64,000 bases of DNA from Propionigenium maris DSM 9537 (GTDB lineage Bacteria > Fusobacteriota > Fusobacteriia > Fusobacteriales > Fusobacteriaceae). The DNA is taken from the NCBI RefSeq assembly GCF_027925155.1, contig NZ_BSDY01000007.1, positions 124,001 to 188,000 on the forward strand. Direction: 5' to 3'. How positions within the stretch are numbered: the stretch's first letter is position 1; each line of letters opens with the position of its first letter. The notes under the pieces were generated by a model. It was not told the DNA's origin. It ran no database searches and saw only the letters and a list, made by a program, of their open reading frames with translations. Below are positions 1 to 8,515 of the stretch, piece after piece. Position numbers and translations under genes: made by a program.

Positions 1-2409
1 ATAATCGTAGGAGATGGTGCTAACCCTCTCCTCTGAAAGTCCAAGAGTTTTCGTGATCATAGTAAGGGGAGAGGCGGCTGCCCTTACTATAAGGTTCTTC
101 ATGGCCTGGAGAACAACTCTGTAGATACGGAATTGTGGGTCATTGAAGTCTCCGTAAACGGGGACATCCAGAAGAAGGTTGTTGTTCCTGTCCTTTAGCA
201 GGTTTATTCCTAACTTTAGAGGAAGAGCCGGATTGTTCCCGGTACTTTCTCCAGGGTGGATATTTTTAACCCTTATAACATTCTCTCCCCTGAAGCTTCC
301 GGCATCCATCTTTATCTCTCCCTGGTAGAATACCCTTCCAGACTTAATCTCATTGGGAAGGTTTTTTTTCAAGATGGGATTGAAGTCCACAAGATCCAGG
401 TTTGAGATGTTAAATCTGCCATCTACATTTAATCCAGTGGCAGTAAAGTCCCAGTCCTCTACAAGGGACATGGCGGACTCGCTTTTAAACCTTCCTAGGC
501 CTGTTAGCCCCCCCTCTAAAAGAAGGGTGAACTCCCTGTCCCTTTCAGAGGTGAAGTCCTTCATAGCTACCTCTATATCCTTAAGGGTATACTTGAAATC
601 CTCCTCTATGAGATCCACTCTTCCCCCATCGACCTGAAGATTTTTCAGAAGAAGTAGTGGAAGTTTACTAGTGTCCCCTGCCTTCTTTTCCTCCATCCCT
701 GAGGTCTTCCCTTCCTCTACTGAAGGTTCATCTGTGGGATTCTGGGAATCTTCCTTCTCCCATAGGGTAACCTTCGGGTTTGTAAGGCTCACAGAGGATA
801 TAGCCACCCTATCCTGGGTAACCTCATCCATTGAAACCCTTATCTCCTCCCCCTGGAAGAGAGGTCTTCCTTCTACAAGGGATGCTTTCAGGGAGTTTAA
901 GATTACCTCTCCGTCTATTGTGTAATCTCTCATCTCTTTAAGGGAGAGGTTTAGGATTCCAGTGCCACTTCCCATGGAGTACTCCTCCTGGGATGTTTTC
1001 CCTCTGACATTTAACTCCTCTAGGAATATGGTGTTCCTACTCCTGATACTGTCTCCTGAATAGGTCAGGTAGGAATCTATATTCATAAGCCCAGAAAGTT
1101 CATAGGGGATCTCCTGGGAAATAGTGTTCACCTCTCTCAGATCCAGGGTAGTTACTCTGACCCTTCCCTTGAACCCTAACTCCTCCAAGTCCTCCAACAC
1201 CTTTAGATCTCTCTCCTTAGAGATTGTTCCCCCTATCTTTACAGGGGTCCTTCTGTTAAGGGAGAGGGAAAGATCCACCTTGGATCTCCCCTCATAGGTA
1301 CCGAAATTTTCCAGGGTAAGATCGATTTCCTCCAGGGAAGCCAGGGGGGTCTCAATGACACTATCACCTATGGATAACCTCTCTATAGCTATCTGTGGAA
1401 GAGTACCTCCTTCCGACTCCTCCTTTGAAGGGGTGGAAATGGATGTAAGGTGCTCCAATAACTCCCCCTGGTTGAGAAGGAAGCCATCCAGGGAGAGTTC
1501 CTCTATGTGAAAGTTGGAGTTGAAGAGATCCAGTTGAGGAAAGGTTATCCTCCCTCTATCCATGGAAAGGAGTCTCTTCTCCTGCTTATTTAAAATATCC
1601 AAGTTGGTAATACTACTCTTTCCTGAGATCAAGCAGCTATTTCCCGCTATCTTTCCCTGGACCTCCAGATCCAGGCTAACCTCTCCAGACAGTTTTGACA
1701 GTTCTAGGATCTTCTTGGGCAGAAACAGTTTGTCGTCTAGCTCGATCTTCTCTCCCTTAAAGCCTCCTCCAAACTCTGTGGTAGAGTCGTTGTAGTGGAA
1801 ATCAATGTCCAGGTAGCTTCCGTCCAGAAAATCCAGTTTTGAGGATAGCTGAAAGAGGTTGTCACCATAGGTAAGCTTGGGAGTCTTAAAGGTAAAGTTG
1901 TTATCTGCAGTGATCACTTCATCCTGGTAGTACAGGGTAAAACTTTCAATGGTTATATTTTCCAGCTCTATCCTCTTGAGGAATGGGTCAACCTCCTCAG
2001 CTACCTCCTCCCCGGGATTTTTTTCCTGGCTTTCCTTCCAGTTCTCCATAATTTCTGCATAGTTTATCCCTTCAGAAGTCTGCTCTATCCTCAAGCTGGG
2101 ATTAACCAGGGTTATCTCCTGGATAAAAAGGGTTTTAAAGATAAGTTTCATGGGATCTATATCTATATTAAAGGAGTCAAAGGAGATAAAGGTATCTTCC
2201 TCATTGGCCTCCATAATCTTAAAATTCTCCAGGTAGAGTGTAGAGGTAAGGTAGTTATACCTAACCTTTTCAGAAAACACCCTCCTTCCCGTTCTCTCTT
2301 CAAGGGTTCTTACAGCAACCTCTTGAATATATCCAGGGAGTTTCCTCATCCCTGCAGCAACAGCCAGAATAATAATGATCGATAATCCAAGCTTTGTTCT
2401 TCTTTTCAT
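1..2409 (-). CDS. DUF748/AsmA-like envelope protein (3' end outside window)
   Basis: An uninterrupted minus-strand frame of 803 codons starts at ATG 2409-2407 behind AGGAGGAC and runs off the left edge, so the C-terminus is missing. Residues 1-20 form a basic start plus one hydrophobic segment (KLGLSIIIILAVAAG), as in inner-membrane-anchored, periplasm-facing AsmA-like proteins. The last 100 or so visible residues hold the DUF748 signature: VDFNPILKKNLP, then LPLKLGINLLKDRNNN, LLLDVPVYGDFNDPQF and ALKNLIVRAAASPL. The middle is beta-rich repetitive sequence. Family knowledge: AsmA/YdbH-type proteins are proposed bridge-like lipid carriers between the two membranes of diderms. The lipid-transport role here is inference; the family assignment is firm. 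Confidence 0.88.
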   Translation of the reverse strand, partial: MKRRTKLGLSIIIILAVAAGMRKLPGYIQEVAVRTLEERTGRRVFSEKVRYNYLTSTLYLENFKIMEANEEDTFISFDSFNIDIDPMKLIFKTLFIQEITLVNPSLRIEQTSEGINYAEIMENWKESQEKNPGEEVAEEVDPFLKRIELENITIESFTLYYQDEVITADNNFTFKTPKLTYGDNLFQLSSKLDFLDGSYLDIDFHYNDSTTEFGGGFKGEKIELDDKLFLPKKILELSKLSGEVSLDLEVQGKIAGNSCLISGKSSITNLDILNKQEKRLLSMDRGRITFPQLDLFNSNFHIEELSLDGFLLNQGELLEHLTSISTPSKEESEGGTLPQIAIERLSIGDSVIETPLASLEEIDLTLENFGTYEGRSKVDLSLSLNRRTPVKIGGTISKERDLKVLEDLEELGFKGRVRVTTLDLREVNTISQEIPYELSGLMNIDSYLTYSGDSIRSRNTIFLEELNVRGKTSQEEYSMGSGTGILNLSLKEMRDYTIDGEVILNSLKASLVEGRPLFQGEEIRVSMDEVTQDRVAISSVSLTNPKVTLWEKEDSQNPTDEPSVEEGKTSGMEEKKAGDTSKLPLLLLKNLQVDGGRVDLIEEDFKYTLKDIEVAMKDFTSERDREFTLLLEGGLTGLGRFKSESAMSLVEDWDFTATGLNVDGRFNISNLDLVDFNPILKKNLPNEIKSGRVFYQGEIKMDAGSFRGENVIRVKNIHPGESTGNNPALPLKLGINLLKDRNNNLLLDVPVYGDFNDPQFRIYRVVLQAMKNLIVRAAASPLTMITKTLGLSEERVSTISYDY

Positions 2410-2613
2410 TCTGTCCTCCTAATACTCATATCTTCACCATAATTTAAAGGTCCCCTTAAGGAGCCTATAAACTCTATAAATTAACAATTTTTTAATTATA
2501 TCACACCGAGAGGATTCTAAAAACAGAATTCTTTCCTGTAGGAATAACTTTTCTACCAGCTATCCTCCTGTCTATAATCCCTTCTTCTAGGAGAACCTAT
2601 ACAACCTGGCAAT

Positions 2614-2640
2614 AAAAAAGAACCCCTTAATAGGAGTTCC
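2614..2640 (-). terminator. Intrinsic terminator after the secreted nuclease
   Basis: Read on the minus strand, GAACTCC and GGGGTTC pair (one G-T) around a short AT loop and are followed by TTTTTT. It lies about 70 bases past the nuclease stop. The rest of 2410-2613, upstream of the DUF748 gene, is AT-rich with no other feature seen. Confidence 0.75.
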
Positions 2641-2708
2641 TGGAATAGTTCCACACAATCTGTAACCTACCTGCTGAACTCATAGTCTCCTCTAGGCTAC
2701 ACTCTATT

Positions 2709-3350
2709 TTAGAGCTTTCTGCAGGCAGTATATCCCCTAGCCTCAGCTTCCTTTATGGTGTAGCTTCCAGCTACAGATTTCAGATATTCACATCCGGCTC
2801 TATGATACTTCTCCCCGCTCTTAGTTACATATACAACCCTGTCCAGGCTAGCTGCCCTTCCCTTTTGACTACCCTTTTTCTTGCTTCTTCTATACTCCCA
2901 GGGAGCCACTGGATCGGTACTCCTCCACAATCCCGCTTTATACTTTCTGGCATGGGCTTCAGCCTCCTGAAGATCCCTGTCCTCCCTGGCATAGTACCGA
3001 TACCACCAGGCATACCCAGCTTCTACAACCTTCCTGTTTAGATAGTTCCTGTAGCCATATCCGTAGTATATCTTCCCCACCTTTCTCCCATACCTGTCTG
3101 TGGACACTACATCTACCTTGACCCTCTCTCCCAGGACTCTCTCTGCTACAAATACCTTGGATTCCAGTCCATAATCCTGGGATATCTCAGGAGCATCTAT
3201 TCCGTAAAACCTCACCTTATACTTCCCTTCAGGGGTCTCCAGGTGAAGGGTGTCTCCATCGCTTACACGACTCACCGTTCCCACTAAACTTTGAGCCACA
3301 GATAAGCTAAAAACCAATATAAATATTACTGCACCTGTTATCTTTTTCAT
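2709..3350 (-). CDS. Secreted thermonuclease-family protein (SNase fold) with C-terminal Cys motif
   Basis: Predicted exported staphylococcal-nuclease-like enzyme of 213 aa that would cleave DNA/RNA outside the cytoplasm. ATG 3350 is preferred over an ATG 24 bases upstream because GGGAGATGAG sits directly before it and it gives a clean signal peptide (MKKITGAVIFILVFSLSVAQS). The SNase core spans about residues 22-150. Catalytic residues equivalent to R35, E43 and R87 of the S. aureus enzyme are visible as R47 in VRFYG, E55 in DAPEI and R89 in DRYGRKVG. The C-terminal 40 residues carry a GEKYHRAGCEYL...GYTACRKL module, a cysteine/histidine tail seen on many secreted nucleases, here lacking the final CxxC cysteine. 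It is probably monocistronic. Confidence 0.88.
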   Translation of the reverse strand: MKKITGAVIFILVFSLSVAQSLVGTVSRVSDGDTLHLETPEGKYKVRFYGIDAPEISQDYGLESKVFVAERVLGERVKVDVVSTDRYGRKVGKIYYGYGYRNYLNRKVVEAGYAWWYRYYAREDRDLQEAEAHARKYKAGLWRSTDPVAPWEYRRSKKKGSQKGRAASLDRVVYVTKSGEKYHRAGCEYLKSVAGSYTIKEAEARGYTACRKL

Positions 3351-3489
3351 CTCATCTCCCAACTTTCTCTGCATGCTGTCTTCTTCAGTCTCTTCTCTAA
3401 ATTTCAGAAGTATCTTTATCTTAAGCTACCTTCCTATCCCTGATCCCGCTCTCTTTATTATCTGAATGGGATAGGTTACGGCACCCCTC

Positions 3490-3606
3490 TCATAAAAACT
3501 CTAAGGGCAACCTCTGAAGCGGTGGCCCCTCCAAGACCTCTATCCCCATCCTTATAAGATCTGCTACAGATCCAATTGTACACAATAAAAATTTTTCTAA
3601 CACCAT
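3490..3606 (-). other. Possible 38-aa ORF or gene remnant in the 3351-3864 gap
   Basis: ATG 3606 follows GGGAGTGAG and opens a 38-codon frame (MVLEKFLLCTIGSVADL...) on the minus strand, ending TGA 3492-3490. An overlapping frame also reads open for about 40 codons, so this may be a decayed coding scar. No homology is recognised. Apart from this, the 500-base gap holds the palindrome at 3688-3712, the repeat at 3716-3806 and a terminator. Confidence 0.25.
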
Positions 3607-3687
3607 CTCACTCCCGGCTCTCTCTCCACTAGGAACCTCTAACATTCCTTTCTAAAGGGAAATTATACCACCTTAGGTCTTGTATGA

Positions 3688-3712
3688 CTATAGTTAAATA
3701 AGTTAACTATAG
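3688..3712. repeat. Perfect 10-bp inverted repeat
   Basis: CTATAGTTAA and TTAACTATAG face each other across ATAAG. It sits just before the head of the dispersed repeat at 3716. There is no T-tract on either side, so it is more likely a protein-binding site or cruciform than a terminator. Confidence 0.6.
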
Positions 3713-3715
3713 ATA

Positions 3716-3806
3716 AAGCAACGTTACGCTGTATCTTAACAATGACTTGGAACACCACTCACTCCACGTAGTTTTTATAAATTCTATACATTTCTTAATA
3801 ATAAAA
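3716..3806 (+). repeat. Dispersed ~90-bp intergenic repeat, copy D
   Basis: Head GCAACGTTACGCTGT, a middle close to atcttaacaatgac, and the tail TTTTTATAAATTCTATAC / TTTCTTAATAA match five other copies in this window (6676, 35271, 41174, 44103, 50186). As in every copy, the tail abuts an intrinsic terminator, here at 3807. Confidence 0.8.
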
Positions 3807-3826
3807 AGACACTTATAAAAGTGTCT
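3807..3826 (-). terminator. Intrinsic terminator after the GGDEF gene
   Basis: AGACACTT, loop ATAA, AAGTGTCT: a perfect 8-bp stem followed on the minus strand by TTTTTATTATT. It lies 39 bases past the GGDEF stop. Confidence 0.85.
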
Positions 3827-3864
3827 GGGATTTGAGTATCTGGTAAATTCAAGGTTTCTTCCTT

Positions 3865-4617
3865 CTATAAGCTTCCCATGAGTTTCTCCGAGGAGATTCT
3901 TCCCCTGAGAAGGTTTTTCTTCATCCTTCTCTTCATAGAGTACATCCTGTTATCAGCCTCCATGAGTAGCTTCTCCACCGACTCCTTATTTTTATCTGAG
4001 GATTCTGCGATCCCATAGCTCACCGATGCCCTATATCCCCTTGAAGAGGTATTATTGTAAAGGGCTATCCTTCCCTCTACCCTCTTCATAACCTTAGCTG
4101 CTCCCTCTATTTCGCACTCAGGGAGAACTACTAAAAACTCATCTCCCCCCATCCTGGCCACTATATCCGACTCCCTTACACTTGACTTAAGAATCTCAGA
4201 TATATCCTCTATGAGCCTATCTCCGCTCACATGACCAAAGTTATCATTTACAGCCTTTAAACCGTCGATATCTATAAAACACACCGACAGGCTTCTCCCT
4301 CCTCTCCTTGAGAGAGCGTAGTGATTTTTCAGCAGCTCCAGCCCCATCCTTCTGTTATAGGTATTGGTCATATCATCCATAGTTGCGTAGTATTCCAGTT
4401 CCCTCGTCTTTTCCCTTATCCTCTCCTGAAAATCCCTTGTTCTCCTGAGAGAGAGAAAGGTTACTCCCCCTCCAAAGAATACTCCTAAAAATACAGGGAG
4501 AATAAAGAATGTTGCCTTAACCTCTACTCCATTTACCCTGAGGTTTATCGTCCCCATAATAAGTATAAAGACCGTCATCAAAATAATATTTATAGCTAAA
4601 GACCTCCACTTCTCCAT
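3865..4617 (-). CDS. Membrane-anchored GGDEF diguanylate cyclase
   Basis: 250 aa. Two hydrophobic segments (about residues 7-24 and 33-56) are followed by a short helix and a GGDEF domain (about 78-235). The active-site signature MGGDEF is intact near residue 160, with the upstream DIDGLKAVND metal-binding stretch and DDMTNTYNRR. No RxxD inhibitory site is obvious. It should make c-di-GMP from two GTP at the inner membrane, with no recognisable sensor beyond the short membrane part. The start follows GGGGAGAGGCAG. It is single and stops at a strong terminator. A second, damaged c-di-GMP gene lies at 35358-37280. Confidence 0.92.
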   Translation of the reverse strand: MEKWRSLAINIILMTVFILIMGTINLRVNGVEVKATFFILPVFLGVFFGGGVTFLSLRRTRDFQERIREKTRELEYYATMDDMTNTYNRRMGLELLKNHYALSRRGGRSLSVCFIDIDGLKAVNDNFGHVSGDRLIEDISEILKSSVRESDIVARMGGDEFLVVLPECEIEGAAKVMKRVEGRIALYNNTSSRGYRASVSYGIAESSDKNKESVEKLLMEADNRMYSMKRRMKKNLLRGRISSEKLMGSL

Positions 4618-4741
4618 CTGCCTCTCCCCCCTAAAAGACTAAGTATCCCTATTAATATTAAGGTCACCACCAATAGTATACTTTATCAACTATTATTTTT
4701 CCACCTCTACCTGGCTTTATTCCACAAAACTATTCCTGAAA

Positions 4742-4767
4742 AAACAAAAAGCACCCCTCAGAGTGCT
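4742..4767 (-). terminator. Intrinsic terminator after the zinc-ribbon gene
   Basis: Minus-strand stem AGCACTC/GGGTGCT (one G-T pair) followed by TTTTTGTTTT, about 50 bases past the stop at 4819. Confidence 0.75.
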
Positions 4768-4818
4768 CCTTCCTCTAAAACTAAATCAATACCTTTCAAG
4801 AGATCCTCCCCTCTAGAT

Positions 4819-5151
4819 CTACTCCCTGATCTCCTTCAATACCTCCATTATCGTTTGGTAGACCTCCTCACGGATAATCCTTCTCAGATCCTCTTCCTTC
4901 ATCTTCTTGAACTTCTTCCCCTTCTTGGATTTTTTTGTCCCCTCCTCTGCGCAATTTCCCAGACCACAGTAGCTTAAATCTGTAGGGTCAACCTCTCCCT
5001 CAGGGATCTCCATGGGGCAACAGAGAAACTTTTTGTCTGAAGCAGTTCTTCCACACTTCTTACATATATACCTTCCATCTCCTACCATATCAAAATACTT
5101 CTTGGGGTCTCCCCTTCTTATATCCTTATATGCTCTACACATCTTAGGCAT
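4819..5151 (-). CDS. Small cysteine-rich (zinc-ribbon-like) protein of unknown function
   Basis: 110 aa when started at ATG 5151, which follows GGGAGGAGATACT. An ATG 18 bases upstream overlaps the ribosome binding site and is rejected. Seven or so cysteines group as YICKKCG, FLCCP and YCGLGNC in residues 1-70, the look of a treble-clef or zinc-ribbon metal site. A lysine-rich linker (KKSKKGKKFKKMK) leads to a charged C-terminal helix of about 30 residues that could be a coiled coil. I do not recognise the family. The protein would be cytoplasmic. It has its own terminator and diverges from the CHAD-HD gene 110 bases away. Confidence 0.8.
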   Translation of the reverse strand: MPKMCRAYKDIRRGDPKKYFDMVGDGRYICKKCGRTASDKKFLCCPMEIPEGEVDPTDLSYCGLGNCAEEGTKKSKKGKKFKKMKEEDLRRIIREEVYQTIMEVLKEIRE

Positions 5152-5262
5152 AGTATCTCCTCCCTTCACCTAAATAATTATACTAGGAGTTATAGGAATT
5201 CCCTGTAAGCTAAGAAGGTAAAAAGTTTTTTTCAGAGAAGATATGAGTATGGAGGTGAAACT

Positions 5263-6651
5263 ATGTATTCCTTTAAAGGATTTTTTAAATATTTGGAAAA
5301 ACAAGGGAGAGAACTGGAGAAAAACTTGATGGAGGTCGGTATCTCAAGGGATCCAGAGGTGGTTCACAGGTGCCGGGTAGCCATCAGGCGGCTAAGAGCA
5401 ACCCTCGGACTCTTTCAGTGTGATCCTACTCTCCTAGATGAGATAAAGGATGTGGCACAAACTCTGGGACCCCTAAGGGATATAGAGGTACAGCTGGAGT
5501 TTCTAAGAAAAGCTGAGCTCCCCTTGAGAGAGAAAAAGTCTATCCTTCAGGAGAAGCTTCTGAAGTTGGAGATTGAACGGCTGAGAATATCTGGTCTCAA
5601 TCTTACCCTCTCCTCCGCTGAATTTTTAAATAGGGTATCTCAGGGAGTGGGAAGAAGAAAAATATCCCCGTATAAAATCTATAAAAACCTGGTTAAAAGA
5701 TCTAGAAGGGTAGTTGAAAATCTCTCCCAGGAGCCCTTTGAAAACTACCACAGGGTGAGGATAGATCTTAAAAAGATCAGATACCTCTTAGAAGCTGTAG
5801 AGGTTGTGGAAGGGTCCTTCAAGGATCCCATAGACCACCTCAAGAAGTTTCAGGATTCCCTGGGGGAGATCCACGACATGGTTGTATGGCTTCAGGAGAT
5901 CTCAGGCAGGGAGGACCTCCCTGCCCTAAGGAAGACTCTTCAAGAGAAAAGGAACCTAAGTATGAAGGAGTTTAATGAAGTCAGGGGGAATCTCTACAAC
6001 CTCCTTGAGAATATCCTCAACACCTCTGCAGCCCTTGTTACAGGTAAAAAACCTCACTCCCAGGAGCTTCTTTCCCTGGTCTCCTCCCCCAAAGAGAAGG
6101 AGGAGGCTGCAGAGGCCCTGGCTCTCCACCTCTCTCCAGATCCATCTCATATTCAGAGGGTGGCTAACAAGTGCAGAACTCTCTACTCAGTTTTGAAGGA
6201 GCGGGTGAAATTAACTGAGGAGGATCTTCATCACCTCTACTGTGCCGCCCTCCTCCACGATATAGGTCACTATCTAGGAGGAGAGGAACACCACAGGGAC
6301 AGCTATACCCTCATAGTAAACTCCTCATGCCTTCCCCTTAATATTTCAGAGAGGGAAGCTGTAGCCATCCTTGCCAGAAACCACAGGAAGAAGCCCGATT
6401 TCACCACAAACCTCCTTAATAAAAGAGAGGTGGAGAGGCTAAAACCCCTCTCTGGAATCCTCAGGTGTGCTGACGGCATGGAGATGGAAAGCTATGAGTA
6501 TGTGGGTAACTTTACCCTTACCTCCTCGGAAGGTACCCTCACATTCAGGGGAGGTCAAATAAGCCCTCTTCTTCAAGATAGGTTTAGGAGGAAATCCTCC
6601 TATCTGGCTGAGGTCCTGGGGTTGAAGATAAAGTATATCGAAGTAGAATAG
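5263..6651 (+). CDS. CHAD domain - HD domain fusion protein (polyphosphate-associated)
   Basis: 462 aa; the start follows GGAGGTGAAACT. Residues 1-260 form a CHAD domain: its two conserved basic helices are VHRCRVAIRRLRATLGLF and YHRVRIDLKKIRYLLEAV, with LGEIHDM following. CHAD domains bind polyphosphate through these Arg/Lys/His rows. Residues 285-462 form an HD-fold domain with LLHDIGHYLGGEEHHRDSY, resembling the C-terminal HD-like domain of Ppx/GppA proteins. The gene opens a block that contains Ppx, a Ppx-like HD protein and Ppk1. A polyP-binding role, possibly hydrolytic or regulatory through the HD metal site, is inference; domain identities are well supported. Confidence 0.9.
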   Translation: MYSFKGFFKYLEKQGRELEKNLMEVGISRDPEVVHRCRVAIRRLRATLGLFQCDPTLLDEIKDVAQTLGPLRDIEVQLEFLRKAELPLREKKSILQEKLLKLEIERLRISGLNLTLSSAEFLNRVSQGVGRRKISPYKIYKNLVKRSRRVVENLSQEPFENYHRVRIDLKKIRYLLEAVEVVEGSFKDPIDHLKKFQDSLGEIHDMVVWLQEISGREDLPALRKTLQEKRNLSMKEFNEVRGNLYNLLENILNTSAALVTGKKPHSQELLSLVSSPKEKEEAAEALALHLSPDPSHIQRVANKCRTLYSVLKERVKLTEEDLHHLYCAALLHDIGHYLGGEEHHRDSYTLIVNSSCLPLNISEREAVAILARNHRKKPDFTTNLLNKREVERLKPLSGILRCADGMEMESYEYVGNFTLTSSEGTLTFRGGQISPLLQDRFRRKSSYLAEVLGLKIKYIEVE

Positions 6652-6675
6652 GATAAGATCTAAGATTTTCCATAT

Positions 6676-6769
6676 AAAAAGCAACGTGACGTTGCATCCA
6701 AATAATCAATCGAAACATTAATTATTTAATATAATTCTTTATAAATTTTATGCTTTCCTTAATAAGGAA
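6676..6769 (+). repeat. Dispersed ~90-bp intergenic repeat, copy A
   Basis: Perfect head palindrome GCAACGTGACGTTGC at 6681-6695, then a middle atccaaataatcaatcg, and the tail CTTTATAAATTTTATGC / TTTCCTTAATAA. It lies between two convergent genes with the tail against the shared terminator at 6770. Confidence 0.9.
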
Positions 6770-6807
6770 AACAGAGGCGGGATTAACCCGCCTCTGTTAT
6801 TTTTTTA
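6770..6807. terminator. Bidirectional terminator between CHAD-HD and ppx
   Basis: AACAGAGGCGGG and CCCGCCTCTGTT form a perfect 12-bp stem around ATTAA, with ATTTTTTT on the plus side and TTTTCC on the minus side. The plus-side T-run overlaps the last codons of ppx. Confidence 0.92.
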
Positions 6808-8299
6808 CTACCTCCAGCTGCCGTCCGAAGACCTCCTTAAACCTTTTACCGGACATGAGCATCCTGCTCACCTGCACATCCATAAGCTCCCCAGTATCTA
6901 TGCAGAACCTAACCCTTTCACCATCTATCTCCACGTGGAAATCCTCCCTCTTCATAAGGAAGGTCCTGTTGAAAATCTTGGAGATCCTCAAGATTATGGA
7001 GAGGTAGGTAATCTCCTTGAGATCACTCTTCCCCAAAAGCTTAGTGTAGTTTTTATGGAGGGTATTGAGTTTCTCCTGCTGGGATACGATGAGGGCTGCC
7101 TTTACCAGATCTTTATGACTGATTCCCCTGAGTTCCGCATTTAATATCATATAGAAGGAGTGAAGGGGATAGTCGTGAAAGCTCACACTGACTCCAACCC
7201 TGCCCATGTAGCATATCGTCCTTAAGATCTCCTCGGGAATCCTTTCCATCTTGTGAAGAGGATCCAAAGCCTCCAATATCTTAGTGAATACCCCATAGAC
7301 CCTTTCGCCATCTTCCCTTGAGAGGGAGTAACGCTCCACAGTATCAAAGAGAGAGGTCTCAAAGACGTTCTCAAAGGTTCTTCCATACTCATAGAGCTTC
7401 TCATAGAGAACTCCCTCCCTTATACCAAAACCGCTTATAACAGCCCCGCTAAGAGATGAATAGGAGATGAGCTCCCTTATGGCACATACAGCCCCTGTGA
7501 AGATATCTGCTCTGGACCTGGCAAGACCGGGAAGAAGAAGCTTCTCTTCATAATCCATCCCCTTGATCTTTCTATATACACTCTCCACCTCATCCAGGTT
7601 CATCCTGTAGTCGTGAAGAAGAAGGAGGGGATAGTTTATCATGAGGGAGTGTACCTTGGCCAGGTTACGGATAGTTCCCCCTACACCTATGAGGGGGATC
7701 CCCTCTGCCTCCTTTAGCCAGGGTACCCTGGAGTACTCCTCCATTATATACTTTTTCAGCTGTTCCTCCTCCTTGCTGCTCAGAGAATCCCTTACCTGGG
7801 CGATCTGGGAAAGGGTAACCGATCCAAAGTTGAGGCTGATCCACTTGTGAACTTTTCTCTCCTTATACCACACCAGTTCAGTGCTGGCTCCCCCCATATC
7901 CATGAGGATTCCCTCATCCACTTCCAGGTTGTTTATGGCCCCCTTGAAGGAGAAGAAAGCCTCATCCTCCCCGGAAAACACCTTTATATCCATACCCAGC
8001 TGCTCTCTCACAAGGTCCAGAAGAACATGGGAGTTCCTTGAATTTCTCACAGCAGCTGTGGCAAAGGGAATTATCTCATCTACACCGTATCTCTCACATA
8101 CTCTTTTAAAGAGCATGAGAGTATGGAAGGCCAGATCCATCCTCTTTAACTTCATCTCCCCCCTTTCATTGACCCCGTCCCCCAGCCTGGGACTCTCCTT
8201 AATATCCTCTATGGCCTTGAAGGATCTATTGGGGCTGATCTCGTATATCACAAGTCTGATAGAGTTTGACCCTATATCTATTATTCCAATTCTCTTCAT
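6797..8299 (-). CDS. ppx: Exopolyphosphatase / guanosine pentaphosphate phosphohydrolase (Ppx/GppA)
   Basis: 500 aa, full family length. The ASKHA-fold N-terminal half has both phosphate loops (DIGSNSIRLVIYE at residues 7-19 and DMGGASTELV) and the catalytic acidic motif SGEDEAFFSF. The C-terminal 200 residues are the HD-like helical domain, though its canonical HD pair is not evident (SFHDYPLHSF is present instead). It would remove terminal phosphates from polyP, and possibly convert pppGpp to ppGpp. The start follows AAGGAGCAGAACT. It is transcribed divergently from the Ppx-like/ppk1 pair and converges on the CHAD-HD gene, which suggests synthesis and breakdown are controlled from the shared 8300-8515 region. 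Confidence 0.92.
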   Translation of the reverse strand: MKRIGIIDIGSNSIRLVIYEISPNRSFKAIEDIKESPRLGDGVNERGEMKLKRMDLAFHTLMLFKRVCERYGVDEIIPFATAAVRNSRNSHVLLDLVREQLGMDIKVFSGEDEAFFSFKGAINNLEVDEGILMDMGGASTELVWYKERKVHKWISLNFGSVTLSQIAQVRDSLSSKEEEQLKKYIMEEYSRVPWLKEAEGIPLIGVGGTIRNLAKVHSLMINYPLLLLHDYRMNLDEVESVYRKIKGMDYEEKLLLPGLARSRADIFTGAVCAIRELISYSSLSGAVISGFGIREGVLYEKLYEYGRTFENVFETSLFDTVERYSLSREDGERVYGVFTKILEALDPLHKMERIPEEILRTICYMGRVGVSVSFHDYPLHSFYMILNAELRGISHKDLVKAALIVSQQEKLNTLHKNYTKLLGKSDLKEITYLSIILRISKIFNRTFLMKREDFHVEIDGERVRFCIDTGELMDVQVSRMLMSGKRFKEVFGRQLEVVKK

Positions 8300-8413
8300 A
8301 GTTCTGCTCCTTTTACCTTCAGGTAGTTAAGGTATTCACCCTGTTATCTAAATAATACTTAATAAAAAAGGATATATTTCCTTTATTTCTAAAAAGATAT
8401 TGCACCCTCCAGG

Positions 8414-8448
8414 GCATATTTAAGGATAGTTCACACCTTTAAATATGC
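8414..8448. promoter_or_regulatory. Long inverted repeat between ppx and the Ppx-like/ppk1 operon
   Basis: GCATATTTAAGG at 8414-8425 faces CCTTTAAATATGC at 8436-8448, matching over 12 bp with one bulged base across a 10-base spacer. It sits near the middle of the divergent 216-base region, so it could be an operator serving both transcripts. There is no T-tract. Confidence 0.6.
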
Positions 8449-8515
8449 TAACAGAGGGCCATCAAGCAGTAGATAGAGGACAGACAAATAGATCGATCTT
8501 TGAAGGGAGAGGCAT

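Noticed and set aside
353-1795. Plus-strand open frames at 353-637, 671-925 and 1562-1795
   Set aside because: They lie antisense to the continuous DUF748 reading frame, lack ribosome binding sites and have no recognisable protein features.
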